The translations under genes were made by a program, and so were the position numbers. A model generated the notes under the pieces. That model ran no database searches. It worked only from the letters and a program-made list of their open reading frames with translations, and was not told the origin of the DNA. A DNA stretch of 64,000 nucleotides from positions 7,788,501 through 7,852,500 of the forward strand of contig CM076958.1 of NCBI GenBank assembly GCA_039566865.1. Reading direction: 5' to 3'. The stretch is from Aurelia coerulea (taxonomy: Eukaryota; Cnidaria; Scyphozoa; Semaeostomeae; Ulmaridae). Shown piece after piece: positions 13,307 to 27,377 of this stretch (positions within the stretch are counted from its first letter, which is position 1; each line of letters begins with the position of its first letter).

Positions 13307-13670
13307 GATAGCGAGGTTGGCTCAGAGGTTAAGGCGCCGGACTCACAACCGCAAGGTCGTGGGTTCGAATCCCACCAGGGTCATACTTGCTGCGAAAGTG
13401 TGAGGAGAGCTACTAACTCTCTGTAATTCCAGCCAAAGGCAAAAGGAATCACGAGGTGTGGTCACATCGAGAGGAAGGACCGGGGTCGCCCTGATGGGCC
13501 CCCCCTGCGCCAAGCGCAGAAACCCATACCTTGCGAGAATAGCAAGAGTATGTGCCTAAAAAGTGAAAGGTTATGTATAACCCGTGTCCCCTGCTGGAAA
13601 CAAGTCATCTCGAGACTTTCGCAGGCTAGGCACGTTAAATACAAATACTCACTCACTCACTCACTCACTC
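13307..13670 (+). mobile_element. tRNA-derived SINE, copy 2 (duplicated with flanking satellite)
   Basis: This is the same element as at 3360-3724. It differs by five substitutions and one base in the C-run (7 versus 8 C), about 1.4% divergence by eye. The offset to copy 1 is constant at 9947 bp through the upstream flank from 1681 and 9946 bp after the C-run. Both copies therefore descend from one insertion that was later duplicated with the array. The A box has mutated to TGGCTCAGAGG (13318-13328), while the B box is intact (13362-13372). The (ACTC)6 tail is preserved. Confidence 0.88.
13318..13372 (+). promoter_or_regulatory. Pol III promoter of SINE copy 2, A box degraded
   Basis: The B box GGTTCGAATCC is perfect at 13362-13372. 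The A box at 13318-13328 carries T to A at its ninth base relative to copy 1, where the consensus expects a pyrimidine. This copy is probably weaker or silent compared with copy 1. That is inference from the consensus. Confidence 0.6.
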
Positions 13671-16600
13671 ATGTTTATTTTCTCAACGAAAACAAAATAA
13701 AAACACAAAAATTGTTCATTAACTTACTTTAGTAGCTACAATTTATATTATAAAGAGCATTGCACTCATCGTTCTTCGAACTTTAGTGCTGCCTTTTACT
13801 TCTTTTATAGCACTATTTTAGTGCTGCAACAACCATTCTTGGAAACATTATTATAGACATTAGTTTTCTTTTAGTATCATTTTACTTTTACTGCATCAAC
13901 AAACATCGATTAACTAAATGTTTATTTCTCAAAAAAAAACATAATATAAAAACAAAAAATTGTAGATTAACGTACTTTAGTAGCTACAATTTATATTATA
14001 AAGAGTATTGCACTCGTCGTTCTTCAAAACTTTAGTTCTACCAGTAACTTCTTTTATAGCACTATAGTAGTGCCGCAGCAGCCATTCTTGAAAAAATTAC
14101 TTAAGACATTAGTTTTTTCTTTGGTCTCATTTTACCTTTACTGCGTAAACAAACGTCGATTAATAAAAAGTTTATTTTCTCAAAGAAAAAAAATTATAAA
14201 AACAAAAATTCTAGATTAACATACTAAAACTCATATTATAAACAGTATTGCACTCATCAAGCTTTAAAACTTTTCTTCTACCAGTAACTTCTTTCTAGTA
14301 CTATATTAGTGCTTCAGCAACCTTTTTTGGAAACATTACCCTACACAATAGTTTAGTCTTTAGTCTAATTTTACCTTCACTGCATGAGCAAACATCGATT
14401 ATATAAATGTTTATTTTCTCAAAGAAAACAAAATATAAACACAAAAAATTGGGATTAACGTACTTTACACGCTAAAATTTATTTTATAAAGAGTATTGGA
14501 CTCTTCGTTCCTTTAAACTTTAGTTCTGCCAGTTACTTCTTTTATAGCACTATATTAGTGCTGCAGCAACCTTATTTTTAATTGCATTTTAGCTTTACTG
14601 CATCAGCAAACATTGATTAATTATTATGTTTATTTTCTCGACGAAAACAAAATAAAAACACAAAAATTGTTGATTAACTTACTTTAGTAGCTACAATTTA
14701 TATTATAAACAGTATTGCACTCATCGTTCTTGGAACTTTAGTTCTGCCTTTAACTTCTTTTATAGCACTATTTTAGTGCTGCAACAACCATTCTTGGAAA
14801 CATTATTATAGACATTAGTTTTCTTTAGTCTCATTTTACTTTACTGCATAAACAAACATCGATTAACTAAAAGTTTATTTTCTCAAAAAAAAACATAGTA
14901 TAAAAACAAAAAATTGTAAATTAACGTACTTTAGTAGCTACAATTTATATTATAAAGAGTATTGCACTCATCGTTCTTCAAAACTTTAGTTCTGCAAGTT
15001 ACTTCGTTTATAGCACTATATTAGTGCTTCAGCAACAATTTTTGGAAACATTACTATACACAATAGTTTTTTCTTCAGTCTCATTTTAGCTTTACTGCAT
15101 TAAAAAACATAGAGTAATTAAATATTTATTTTCGCCAAGAAATCAAAATATAAACACAAAAAATGGGGATTAACGTACTTTAGTAGCTAAAATTTATATT
15201 ATAAAGAGTATTGGACTTATCGTTCTTTAAAACTTTAGTTTTGCTAGTTAGTTCTTTTATAGCACAATATTAGTGCTGCAGCAACCATTCTTGGAGACAT
15301 TACAATAGACATTAGTTTTTTCGTTCGTCTAAATTTAGCGTTACTGAATAAACAAACATCGATTAATTAAAAGTTTATTTTCTCAAAGGAAACAAATTAT
15401 AAACACAAAAAGTGTGGATTAACGTACTTTAGTATTGCACTCATAGCTTTAAAACTTTAATTTATATTAGTACTATAAAAGTATTGCACCATCATCTTTA
15501 GTCTCATTTTACCTCACTGCATGAACAAAAACTTTAGTTCTACCAGTTGACTTCGTACTTTAATAGCTACAATTTATACTTTAAAGATTATTGCAGTGCT
15601 GCCAGCAACCATACTTGGAAACATTACTATAGAAATTAGTTTTTTCTTTAGTCTCAATTTAGCTTCCATAAACTGCATAAAATCCAAAAGTGGGGATTAA
15701 ACATAGCTAAAATTATATTCTAAAAAGTATTGCACTCATCGTTCTATGAAACTTTAGTTCTACCAGTTACTTCATTTATAGCGCAACATTAGTGCTGCAG
15801 CAACCATTCTTGGAAACATTACTATAGAAATTAGTTTTTTCGTTCGTCTAAATTTAGCTTTACTGCATAAACCAACATCGATTAATTAAAAGTTTATTTT
15901 CTCAAAGAAAACAAATTATAAACACAAAAAATGGGGATTAACGTACTTTAGTAGCGAAAATTTATAAAATAAAGAGAATTGCACTCATCGTTCTTTAAAA
16001 CTTTAGTTTTGCCAATTACTTCTTTCATAGCACTATATTAGTGCTGCAGCAACCATTCTTTGTAAAATTACTATCGACCTTAGTTTTTTCGTTCGTCTAA
16101 CTTTAGCTTTACTGCATAAACAAACATCAATTAATTAAAAGTTTATTTCTCAAAGAAAACAAATTATAAACACAAAAAGGGTAGATTAACGTACTTTAGT
16201 AGCTAAAATTTATATTATAAACAGTGTTGCACTCATCAAGCTTTAAAACTTTAGTTCTACCAGTAACTTCTTTCTAGTACTATATTAATGCTTTAGCAAC
16301 CTTTTTTGGAAACATTACCATACACAATAGTTTTTCTTTTGTCTCATTTTACCTTCACTGCATGAACAAACATCGATTAAATAAATGTTTATTTTCTCAA
16401 AGAAAACAATAGTAAAACACAAAAAGGGTTGATTAACGTACTTTAATAGCTACAATTTGTATTATAAAGAGTATTGCACTCATCGTTCTTTTAACCTTTA
16501 GTTCTGCCAGTTACTTCTTTTAAGGCACTATATTAGTGCTGCAGCAATCGTTCTTGAAAACATTGCTATAGACATTAGTTTTTTCGTTCGTCTAAATTTA

Positions 16601-19600
16601 GCTTTACTGCATAAACAAACATCGAGTAATTAAAAGTTTATTTTCTCAAAGAAAACAAATTATAAACACAAAAAAGGTGGATTAACGTACTTTAGTAGCT
16701 AAAATTTATATTATAAACAGTATTGGACTCATCGTTCTTTAAAACATTAGTTTTGCCAGTTACTTCTTTTATAACACTATATTAGTGCTGCAGCAACCAT
16801 TCTTGGAAACATTACTATAGACAATAGTTTTTTCATTAGTCTTATTTTACCTTCACTGCATGAACAAACATCGAGTAATTAAAAGTTTATTTTCTCAAAG
16901 AAAACAAATTATAAACACAAAAAAGGTGGATTAACGTACCTTAGTAGCTAAAATTTATAATATAAACAGTATTGCACTCATCAAGCTTTAAAACTTTAGT
17001 TCTACCAGTAACTTTCTTCTAGTACTATATTAGTGCTTCAGCAACCATTTATGGAAACATTACTACACACAATAGTTTTTTCTTCAGTCTCATTTTAGCT
17101 TTACTGCATAAACAAACATCGAGTAATTAAATGTTTATTTTCGCATACAAAACAAATTATAAACACAAAAAGGGTGGATTAACGTACTTTAGTAGCTAAA
17201 ATTTATATTATAAACAGTGCTGCACTCATCAAGCTTTAAAACTTTAGTTCTACCGGTAACTTCTTTATAGTACTATATTAATGCTTCAGCAACCTTTTTT
17301 GGAAACATTACCATACACAATAGTTTTTCTTTTGTCTCATTTTACCTTCATTGCATGAACAAACATCGATTAAATAAATGTTTATTTTCTCAAAGAAAAC
17401 AATAGTAAAACACAAAAAGGGTTGATTAACGTACTTTAATAGCTACAATTTATATTATAAAGAGTATTGCACTCATCGTTCTTTTAACCTTTAGTTCTCC
17501 CAGTTACTTCTTTTATAGCACTATATTAGTGCTTCAGCAACCATTCTTGGAAACATTACTATAGACATTAGTTTTTTTGTTCGTCTAAATTTAGCTTTAC
17601 TGCATAAACAAACATCAATTAATTAAATGTTTATTTTCTCAAAGAAAACAAATAATAAACTAAAAAAGTGTGGATTAACGTACTTTAGTTGCTAAAATTT
17701 ATATTATAAAGAGTATTGCACTCATCGTTCTTTTAAACTTTAGATCTACCAGTTACTTCTTTCATAGCACTATATTAGTGCTGCAGCAACCATTCTTGGA
17801 AACATTACTATAGACAATAGTTTTTTCATTAGTCTTATTTTACCTTCACTGCATGAACAAACATCGAGCAATTAAATATTTATGTTCGCCTAGAAAACAA
17901 AATATAAACACAAAAAATGGGGATTAACGTACTTTAGTAGCTAAAATGTATATTATAAAGAGCATTGGACTCATCGTTCTTTAAAACTTTAGTTCTTTTA
18001 TGGCACTATATTAGTGCTGCAGCAACCATTCTTGGAAACATTACTATAGACATTAGTTTTTTCGTTCGTCTAAATTTAGCTTTACTGCATAAACAAACAT
18101 CGAGTAATTAAAAGTTTATTTTCTCAAAGAAAACAAATTATAAACACAAAAAGTGTGGATTAACGTACTTTAGTAGCAACAATTTATATTATAAAGAGTA
18201 TTGCACTCATCGTTCCTTACAACTTTAGTTCTGCCAGTTACTTCTTTTATAGCACTATATTAGTGCTTCAGCAACCATTCTTGGAAACATTACTATAGAC
18301 ATTAGTTTTTTCGTTCGTCTAAATTTAGCTTTACTGCATAAACAAACATCGATTAATTAAATGTTTATTTTCTTAAAGAAAACAAATTATAAACAAAAAA
18401 TGTGTGGATTAACGTACTTTAATAGCGACAATTTATATTATCAAGAGTATTGCACTCATCAAGCTTTAAAACTTTAGTTCTACCAGTAACTTCTTTCTAG
18501 TACTATATCAGTGCTTCAGCAACCATTTTTGGAAACATTACTATACACAACAATTTTTTCTTTAGTTCCAATCTACCTTCACTGCATGAGCAAACATCGA
18601 TTAACTAAATGTTTATTTTCTCGAAGAAAATAATATTAAAACACAAAAAGTGTGGATTAACGTACTTTAGTAGCTAAAATTTATATTATAAAGAGTATTG
18701 CACTCATCGTTCCTTACAACTTTAGTTCTGCCAGTTACTTCTTTTATAGCACTATATTAGTGCTTCAGCAACCATTCTTGGAAAAATTACTATAGACTTT
18801 AGTTTTTCCTCTAGTCTCATTTTAGCTTTACTGCATAAATAAACATCGATTAATTAAAAGTTTATTTCCTCAAAGAAAACAAATTATGAGCACAAAAAGG
18901 CTGGATTAACATACTTTAGTAGCTAAAATTTATATTATAAACAGTATTGCACTCATCAAGCTTTAAAGCTTTAGTTCTACCAGTAACTTCTTTCTAGTAC
19001 TATATCAGTGCTTCAGCAACCATTTTTGGAAACATTACTATACACAACAATTTTTTCTTTAGTTCCATTTTAGCTTTACTGCATAAACTGACATCGATTA
19101 ATTAAATGTTTATTTTCCCAAAGGAAATGAGATATAAAATCCAAAAGTGGGGATTAACGTACTTTAGTAGCTAAAATTTATATTCTAAAAAGTATTGCAC
19201 TCATCGTTCTATGAAACTTTAGTTCTACCAGTTACTTCATTTATAGCGCAACATTAGTGCTGCAGCAACCATTCTTGGAAACATTACTATAGAAATTAGT
19301 TTTTTCGTTCGTCTAAATTTAGCTTTACTGCATAAACAAACATCGATTAATTAAAAGTTTATTTTCTCAAAGAAAACAAATTATAAACACAAAAAGTGTG
19401 GATTAACGTACTTTAGTAGCTAAAATTTATATTATAAATAGTATTGCACTCATCGTTCTTTAAAACTTTAGTTTTGCCAGTTACTTCTTTTATAGCACTA
19501 TATTAGTGCTGCAGCAACCATTCTTTGTAAAATTACTATAGACATTAGTTTTTTCGTTCGTCTAACTTTAGCTTTACTGCATAAACAAACATCGATTAAT

Positions 19601-22600
19601 TAAAAGTTTATTTTCTCAAAGAAAACAAATTATAAACACAAAAAGGGTGGATTAACGTACTTTAGTAGCTAAAATTTATAATATAAACAGTGTTGCACTC
19701 ATCAAGCTTTAAAACTTTAGTTCTACCAGTAACTTCTTTCTAGTACTATATTAATGCTTTAGCAACCTTTTTTGGAAACATTACCATACACAATAGTTTT
19801 TCTTTTGTCTCATTGTACCTTCACTGCATGAACAAACATCGATTAAATAAATGTTTATTTTCTCAAAGAAAACAATAGTAAAACACAAAAAGGGTTGATT
19901 AACGTACTTTAATAGCTACAATTTGTATTATAAAGAGTATTGCACTCATCGTTCTTTTAACCTTTAGTTCTGCCAGTTACTTCTTTTAAGGCACTATATT
20001 AGTGCTGCAGCAATCGTTCTTGAAAACATTGCGATAGACATTAGTTTTTTCGTTCGTCTAAATTTAGCTTTACTGCATAAACAAACGTCGAGTAATTAAA
20101 AGTTTATTTTCTCAAAGAAAACAAATTATAAACACAAAAAGGTGGATTAACGTACTTTAGTAGCTAAAATTTATATTATAAACAGTATTGGACTCATCGT
20201 TCTTTAAAACATTAGTTTTGCCAGTTACTTCTTTTATAACACTATATTAGTGCTGCAGCAACCATTCTTGGAAACATTACTATAGACAATAGTTTTTTCA
20301 TTAGTCTTATTTTACCTTCACTGCATGAACAAACATCGAGTAATTAAAAGTTTATTTTCTCAAAGAAAACAAATTATAAACACAAAAAAGGTGGATTAAC
20401 GTACTTTAGTAGCTAAAATTTATAATATAAACAGTATTGCACTCATCAAGCTTTAAAACTTTAGTTCTACCAGTAACTTCCTTCTAGTACTATATTAGTG
20501 CTTCAGCAACCATTTATGGAAACATTACTACACACAATAGTTTTTTCTTCAGTCTCATTTTAGCTTTACTGCATAAACAAACATCGAGTAATTAAATGTT
20601 TATTTTCGCATACAAAACAAATTATAAACACAAAAAGGGTGGATTAACGTACTTTAGTAGCTAAAATTTATATTATAAACAGTGCTGCACTCATCAAGCT
20701 TTAAAACTTTAGTTCTACCGGTAACTTCTTTATAGTACTATATTAGTGCTTCAGCAACCTTTTTTGGAAACATTACCATACACAATAGTTTTTCTTTTGT
20801 CTCATTTTACCTTCACTGCATGAACAAACATCGATTAAATAAATGTTTATTTTCTCAAAGAAAACAATAGTAAAACACAAAAAGGGTTGATTAACGTACT
20901 TTAATAGCTACAATTTATATTATAAAGAGTATTGCACTCATCGTTCTTTTAACCTTTAGTTCTGCCAGTTACTTCTTTTAAGGCACTATATTAGTGCTGC
21001 AGCAATCGTTCTTGAAAACATTGCTATAGACATTAGTTTTTTGTTCGTCTAAATTTAGCTTTACTGCATAAACAAACATCAATTAATTAAACGTTTATTT
21101 TCTCAAAGAAAACAAATAATAAACACAAAAAGTGTGGATTAACGTACTTTAGTTGCTAAAATTTATATTATAAAGAGTATTGCACTCATCGTTCTTTTAA
21201 ACTTTAGTTCTACCAGTTACTTCTTTTATAGCACTATATTAGTGCTGCAGCAACCATTCTTGGAAACATTACTATAGACAATAGTTTTTTCATTAGTCTT
21301 ATTTTACCTTCACTGCATGAACAAACATCGATTAATTAAATATTTATTTTCGCCTAGAAAACAAAATATAAACACAAAAAATGGGGATTAACGTACTTTA
21401 GTAGCTAAAATTTATATTATAAAGAGCATTGGACTCATCGTTCTTTAAAACTTTAGTTCTTTTATGGCACTATATTAGTGCTGCAGCAACCATTCTTGGA
21501 AACATTACTATAGACATTAGTTTTTTCGTTCGTCTAAATTTAGCTTTACTGCATAAACAAACATCGATTAATTAAAAGTTTATTTTCTCAAAGAAAACAA
21601 ATTATAAACACAAAAAGTGTGGATTAACGTACTTTAGTAGCTAAAATTTATATTATAAAGGGTATTGCACTCATCGTTCTTTTAAACTTTAGTTCTACCA
21701 GTTACTTCTTTCATAGCACTATATTAGTGCTGCAGCAACCATTCTTGGAAACATTACTATAGACAATAGTTTTTTCATTAGTCTTATTTTAGCTTCACTG
21801 CATGAACAAACATCGAGCAATTAAATGTTTATTTTCGCCTAGAAAACAAAATATAAACACAAAAAATGGGGATTAACGTACTTTAGTAGCTAAAATTTAT
21901 ATTATAAAGAGCATTGGACTCATCGTTCTTTAAAACTTTAGTTCTTTTATGGCACTATATTAGTGCTGCAGCAACCATTCTTGGAAACATTACTATAGAC
22001 ATTAGTTTTTTCGTTCGTCTAAATTTAGCTTTACTGCATAAACAAACATCGAGTAATTAAAAGTTTATTTTCTCAAAGAAAACAAATTATAAACACAAAA
22101 AGTGTGGATTAACGTACTTTAGTAGCAAAAATTTATATTATAAAGAGTATTGCACTCATCGTTCCTTACAACTTTAGTTCTGCCAGTTACTTCTTTTATA
22201 GCACTATATTAGTGCTTCAGCAACCATTCTTGGAAACATTACTATAGACATTAGTTTTTTCGTTCGTCTAAATTTAGCTTTACTGCATAAACAAACATCG
22301 ATTAATTAAATGTTTATTTTCTTAAAGAAAACAAATTATAAACAAAAAATGTGTGGATTAACGTACTTTAATAGCGACAATTTATATTATCAAGAGTATT
22401 GCACTCATCAAGCTTTAAAACTTTAGTTCTACCAGTAACTTCTTTCTAGTACTATATTAGTGCTTCAGCAACCATTTTTGGAAACATTACTATACACAAC
22501 AATTTTTTCTTTAGTTCCAATCTACCTTCACTGCATGAACAAACATCGATTAAATAAATGTTTATTTTCTCAAAGAAAATAAATTAAAACACAAAAAGTG

Positions 22601-25600
22601 TGGATTAACGTACTTTAGTAGCTAAAATTTATATTATAAAGAGTATTGCACTCATCGTTCCTTAAAACTTTAGTTCTGCCAGTTACTTCTTTTATAGCAC
22701 TATATTAGTGCTCAGCAACCATTCTTGGAAAAATTACTATAGACTTTAGTTTTTCCTTAGTCTCATTTTAGCTTTACTGCATAAATAAACATCGATTAAT
22801 TAAAAGTTTATTTCCTCAAAGAAAACAAATTATAAGCACAAAAAGGCTGGATTAACATACTTTAGTAGCTAAAATTTATATTATAAACAGTATTGCACTC
22901 ATCAAGTTCTTTAAAACTTTAGTTCTACCAGTAACTTCTTTATAGTACTATATTAGTGCTGCAGCAACCATTCTTGGAAACATTACTATAGACATTAGTT
23001 TTTTCTTTAGTCTCCAATTTAGCTTTACTGCATAAACAAACATCGATTAAATAAATGTTTATTTTCTCAAAGAAAACAATATTAAAACACAAAAAGTGTT
23101 GATTAAGGTACTTTAGTAGCTATAATTTATATTATAAAGAGTATTGCACTCATCGTTCCTTACAACTTTAGTTCTGCCAGGTACTTCTTTTATAGCACTA
23201 TATTAGTGCTTCAGCAACCATTCTTGGAAACATTACTATAGACATTAGTTTTTTCGTTCGTCTAAATTTAGCTTTACTGCATAAACAAACATCGATTAAT
23301 TAAAAGTTTATTTCCTCAAAGAAAACAAATTATAAACACAAAAAGGTGGATTAACGTACTTTAGTAGCTAAAATTTATATTATAAACAGTATTGCACTCA
23401 TCAAGCTTTAAAACTTTAGTTCTACCAGTAACTTCTTTCTAGTACAGTATCAGTGCTTCAGCAACCATTTTTGGAAACATTACTATACACAACAATTTTT
23501 TCTTTAGTTCCATTTTACCTTCACTGCATGAACAAACATCGATTAAATAAATGTTCATTTTCTCAAAGAAAACAATAATAAAACACAAAAAGTATTGATT
23601 AACGTACTTTAATAGCTACAATTTATATTATAAAGAGCATTGCACTCATCGTTCTTTAAAACTTTAGTTCTGCCAGTTACTTCTTTTATAGCACTATATT
23701 AGTGCTGCAGCAACCATTCTTAGAAATATTACTATAGACATTAGTTTTTTCTTTTAGTCTCAATTTAGCTTTACTGCATAAACAAACATCGATTAATTAA
23801 AAGTTTATTTTCTCAAAGAAAACAAATTATAAAAACAAAAAGGTGTAAATTAACGTACTTTAGTAGCTAAAATTTATATTATAAAGAGTATTGCACTCAT
23901 CGTTCTTTAAAACTTTAGTTCTACCAGTAACTTCTTTTATAGCACTATATTAGTGCTGCAGCAACCATTCTTGGAAACATTACTATAGACATTAGTTTTT
24001 TTTTAGTCTCATTTTAGCTTTACTGCATAAACAAACATCGATTAATTAAAAGTTTATTTTCTCAAAGAAAAAAAATTATAAACACAAAAAGTGTGGATTA
24101 ACGTACTTTAGTAGCTAAAATTTATATTATAAAGAGTATTGCACTCATCGTTCTTTAAAACTTTAGTTCTGCCAGTTACTTCTTTTATAGCACTATATTA
24201 GTGCTTCAGCAACTATTCTTGGAAACATTACTATACACATTAGTTTTTTCTTTAGTCTCATTTTAGCTTTACTGCATAAACAAACATCGATTAATTAAAT
24301 GTTTATTTTCTCAAAGAAAACAAAATATAAACACAAAAAATGGGGATTAACGTACTTTAGTAGCTAAAATTTATATTATAAAGAGTATTGCACTCATCGT
24401 TCTTTAAAACTTTAGTTCTTCCAGTTACTTCTTTTATAGCACTATATTAGTGCTGCAGCAACCATTCTTGGAAACATTACTATAGACATTAGTTTTTTCG
24501 TTCGTCTAAATTGAGCTTTACTGCATAAACAAACATCGATTAATTAAAAGTTTATTTTCTCAAAGAAAACAAATAATAAACACAAAAAGTGTGAATTAAC
24601 GTACTTTTGTAGCTAAAATTTATATTATAAAGAGTATTGCACTCATCGTTCTTTAAAACTTTAGTTCTACCAGTTACTTCTTTTATAGCACTATATTAGT
24701 GCTGCAGCAACCATTCTTGAAAACATTACTATAGACATTAGTTTTTTCATTAGTCTCATTTTAGCTTTACTGCATAAACAAACATCGATTAATTAAAAGT
24801 TTATTTTCTCAAAGAAAACAAATTATAAACACAAAAAATGGGGATTAACGTACTTTAGTAGCTAAAATTTATATTATAAAGAGTATTGCACTCATCGTTC
24901 TTTAAACTTTAGTTCTGCAAGTTACTTCTTTTATAGCACTATATTAGTGCTTCAGCAACCATTTTTGGAAACATTACTATACACAATTAATTTTTTCTTT
25001 AGTCTCCAATCTACCTTCACTGCATGAACAAACATCGATTAAATAAATGTTTATTTTCTCAAAGAAAATAATATTATAAACACAAAAAGTGTGGATTAAC
25101 GTACTTTAGTAGCTAAAATTTATATTATAAAGAGTATTGCACTCATCGTTCCTTACAACTTTAGTTCTGCCAGTTACTTCTTTTATAGCACTATATTAGT
25201 GCTTCAGCAACCATTCTTGGAAAAATTACTATAGACTTTAGTTTTTCCTCTAGTCTCATTTTAGCTTTACTGCATAAATAAACATCGATTAATTAAAAGT
25301 TTATTTCCTCAAAGAAAACAAATTATGAGCACAAAAAGGCTGGATTAACATACTTTAGTAGCTAAAATTTATATTATAAACAGTATTGCACTCATCAAGC
25401 TTTAAAGCTTTAGTTCTACCAGTAACTTCTTTCTAGTACTATATCAGTGCTTCAGCAACCATTTTTGGAAACATTACTATACACAACAATTTTTTCTTTA
25501 GTTCCATTTTACCTTCACTGCATGAACAAACATCGATTAAATAAATGTTTATTTTCTCAAAGAAAATAATATTAAAACACAAATAGGGTTGATTAAGGTA

Positions 25601-27374
25601 CTTTAATAGCTATAATTTATGTTATAAAGAGTATTGCACTCATCGTTCTTTAAAACTTTAGTTCTGCCAGTTACTTCTTTTATAGCACTATATTAGTGCT
25701 GCAGCAACCATTCTTGGAAACATTACTATAGACATTAGTTTTTTCGTTCGTCTAAATTTAGCTTTACTGCATAAACAAACATCGATTAATTAAAAGTTTA
25801 TTTCTCAAAGAAAACAAATTATAAGCACAAAAAGGGGATTAACGTACTTTAGTAGCTAAAATTTATATTATAAACAGTATTGCACTCATCAAGCTTTAAA
25901 ACTTTAGTTCTACCACTAACTTCTTTCTAGTACTATATTAGTGCTTCAGCAACCATTTTTGGAAACATTACTATACACAATAATTTTTTCTTTAGTCTCA
26001 TTTTACCTTCACTGCATGAACAAACATCGATGAAATAAATGTTTATTTTCTCAAAGAAAACAATATTAAAACACAAAAAGGGTTGATTAACGTACTTTAA
26101 TAGCTACAATTTATATTATAAACAGTATTGCACTCATCGTTCTTAAAACTTTAGTTCTGCCAGTTAACTTCTTTTATAGCACTATATTAGTGCTGCAGCA
26201 ACCATTCTTGGAAACATTATTATAGATATTAGTTTTCTTTTAGTCTCATTTTACTTTACTGCATAAACAAACATCGATTAATTAAATGTTTATTTTCTCA
26301 AAGAAAAAACATAATATAAACACAAAAAATTGTAAATTAACGTACTTTAGTAGCTACAATTTATATTATAAAGAGAATTGCACTCATCGTTCTTTAAAAC
26401 TTTAGTTCTGCCAGTAATTTCTTTTATAGCACTATATTAGTGCTGAAGCAATTACTATAGACATTAGTTTTTTTTTGGTCTCACTTTAGCTTTACTGCAT
26501 AAACAAACATCGATTAATTAAAAGTTTATTTTCTCAAAGAAAACAAATTATAAACACAAAAAATGGGGATTAACGTACTTTAGTAGCTAAAATTTATATT
26601 ATAAAGAGTATTGCACTCATCGTTCTTTAAAACTTTAGTTCTGCCAGTTACTTCTTTTATAGCACTATATTAGTGCTGCAGCAACAATTTTTGGATAAAT
26701 TACAATAGTTTTTAAAGAATAGTTTTAGTTATAGACAATAGTTTTTTCTTTAGTCTCATTTTAGCTTTACTGCATAAACAAACATCGAGTAATTAAATAG
26801 TTTATTTTCTCAAAGAAAACAAATTATAAACACAAAAAATGTGGATTAACGTACTTTAGTAGCTAAAATTTATATTATAAAGAGTATTGCACTCATCGTT
26901 CTTTAAAACTTTAGTTCTGCCAGTTACTTCTTTTATAGCACTATATTAGTGCTGCAGCAACCATTCTTGGAGACATTACTATAGACATTAGTTTTTTCGT
27001 TAGTCTCAATTTAGCTTTACTGAATAAACAAACATCGATTAATTAAAAGTTTATTTTCTCAAAGAAAACAAATTATAAACACAAAAAGTGTGGATTAACG
27101 TACTTTAGTAGCTAAAATTCATATTATAAACAGTATTGCACTCATCAAGCTTTAAAACTTTAGTTCTACCAGTAACTTCTTTCTAGTACTATATTAGTGC
27201 TTCAGCAACCATTTTTGGAAACATTACCATACACAATAGTTTTTTCTTTACTCTCATTTTACCTTCAATGCATGAACAAAAATCAATTAAATAAATGTTT
27301 ATTTTCTCAAAGAAAACAAAATTAAAACACAGAAAGGGTTGATTGACGTACTTTAATAGCTACAATTTATATTA
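13671..27374 (+). repeat. Satellite array, segment 3
   Basis: Monomers of both classes continue. Positions 13671 to about 14990 repeat 3725 to about 5000. A scrambled patch lies at about 15425-15720. From about 15.7 kb a higher-order block of about 14 monomers is visible: the marker TTTTAACCTTTAG block at 16476 recurs at 19942, 3466 bp later. A later marker (AGTTCCAATCTACC, near 18565 and 22515) is 3.95 kb apart, so the second copy has gained about two monomers. From 22.9 to 26.8 kb the monomers look more uniform, and several carry hybrid class A/B sites. The segment ends mid-monomer at the junction with the 4.36-kb insertion. Confidence 0.95.
15425..15720 (+). repeat. Scrambled, deletion-ridden satellite patch
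   Basis: Satellite words occur here in the right orientation but with many internal deletions and local duplications. Examples are AGTATTGCACTCATAGC followed by a shortened TTAATTTATATTAGTACTATAAAAG, GCACCATCATCTTTAGTC, and AACTTTAG after ATGAACAAA. No other part of the array is this disrupted. It could be a decayed array edge or a poor-consensus assembly join, and sequence alone cannot separate these. Confidence 0.7.
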
Positions 27375-27377
27375 CAC

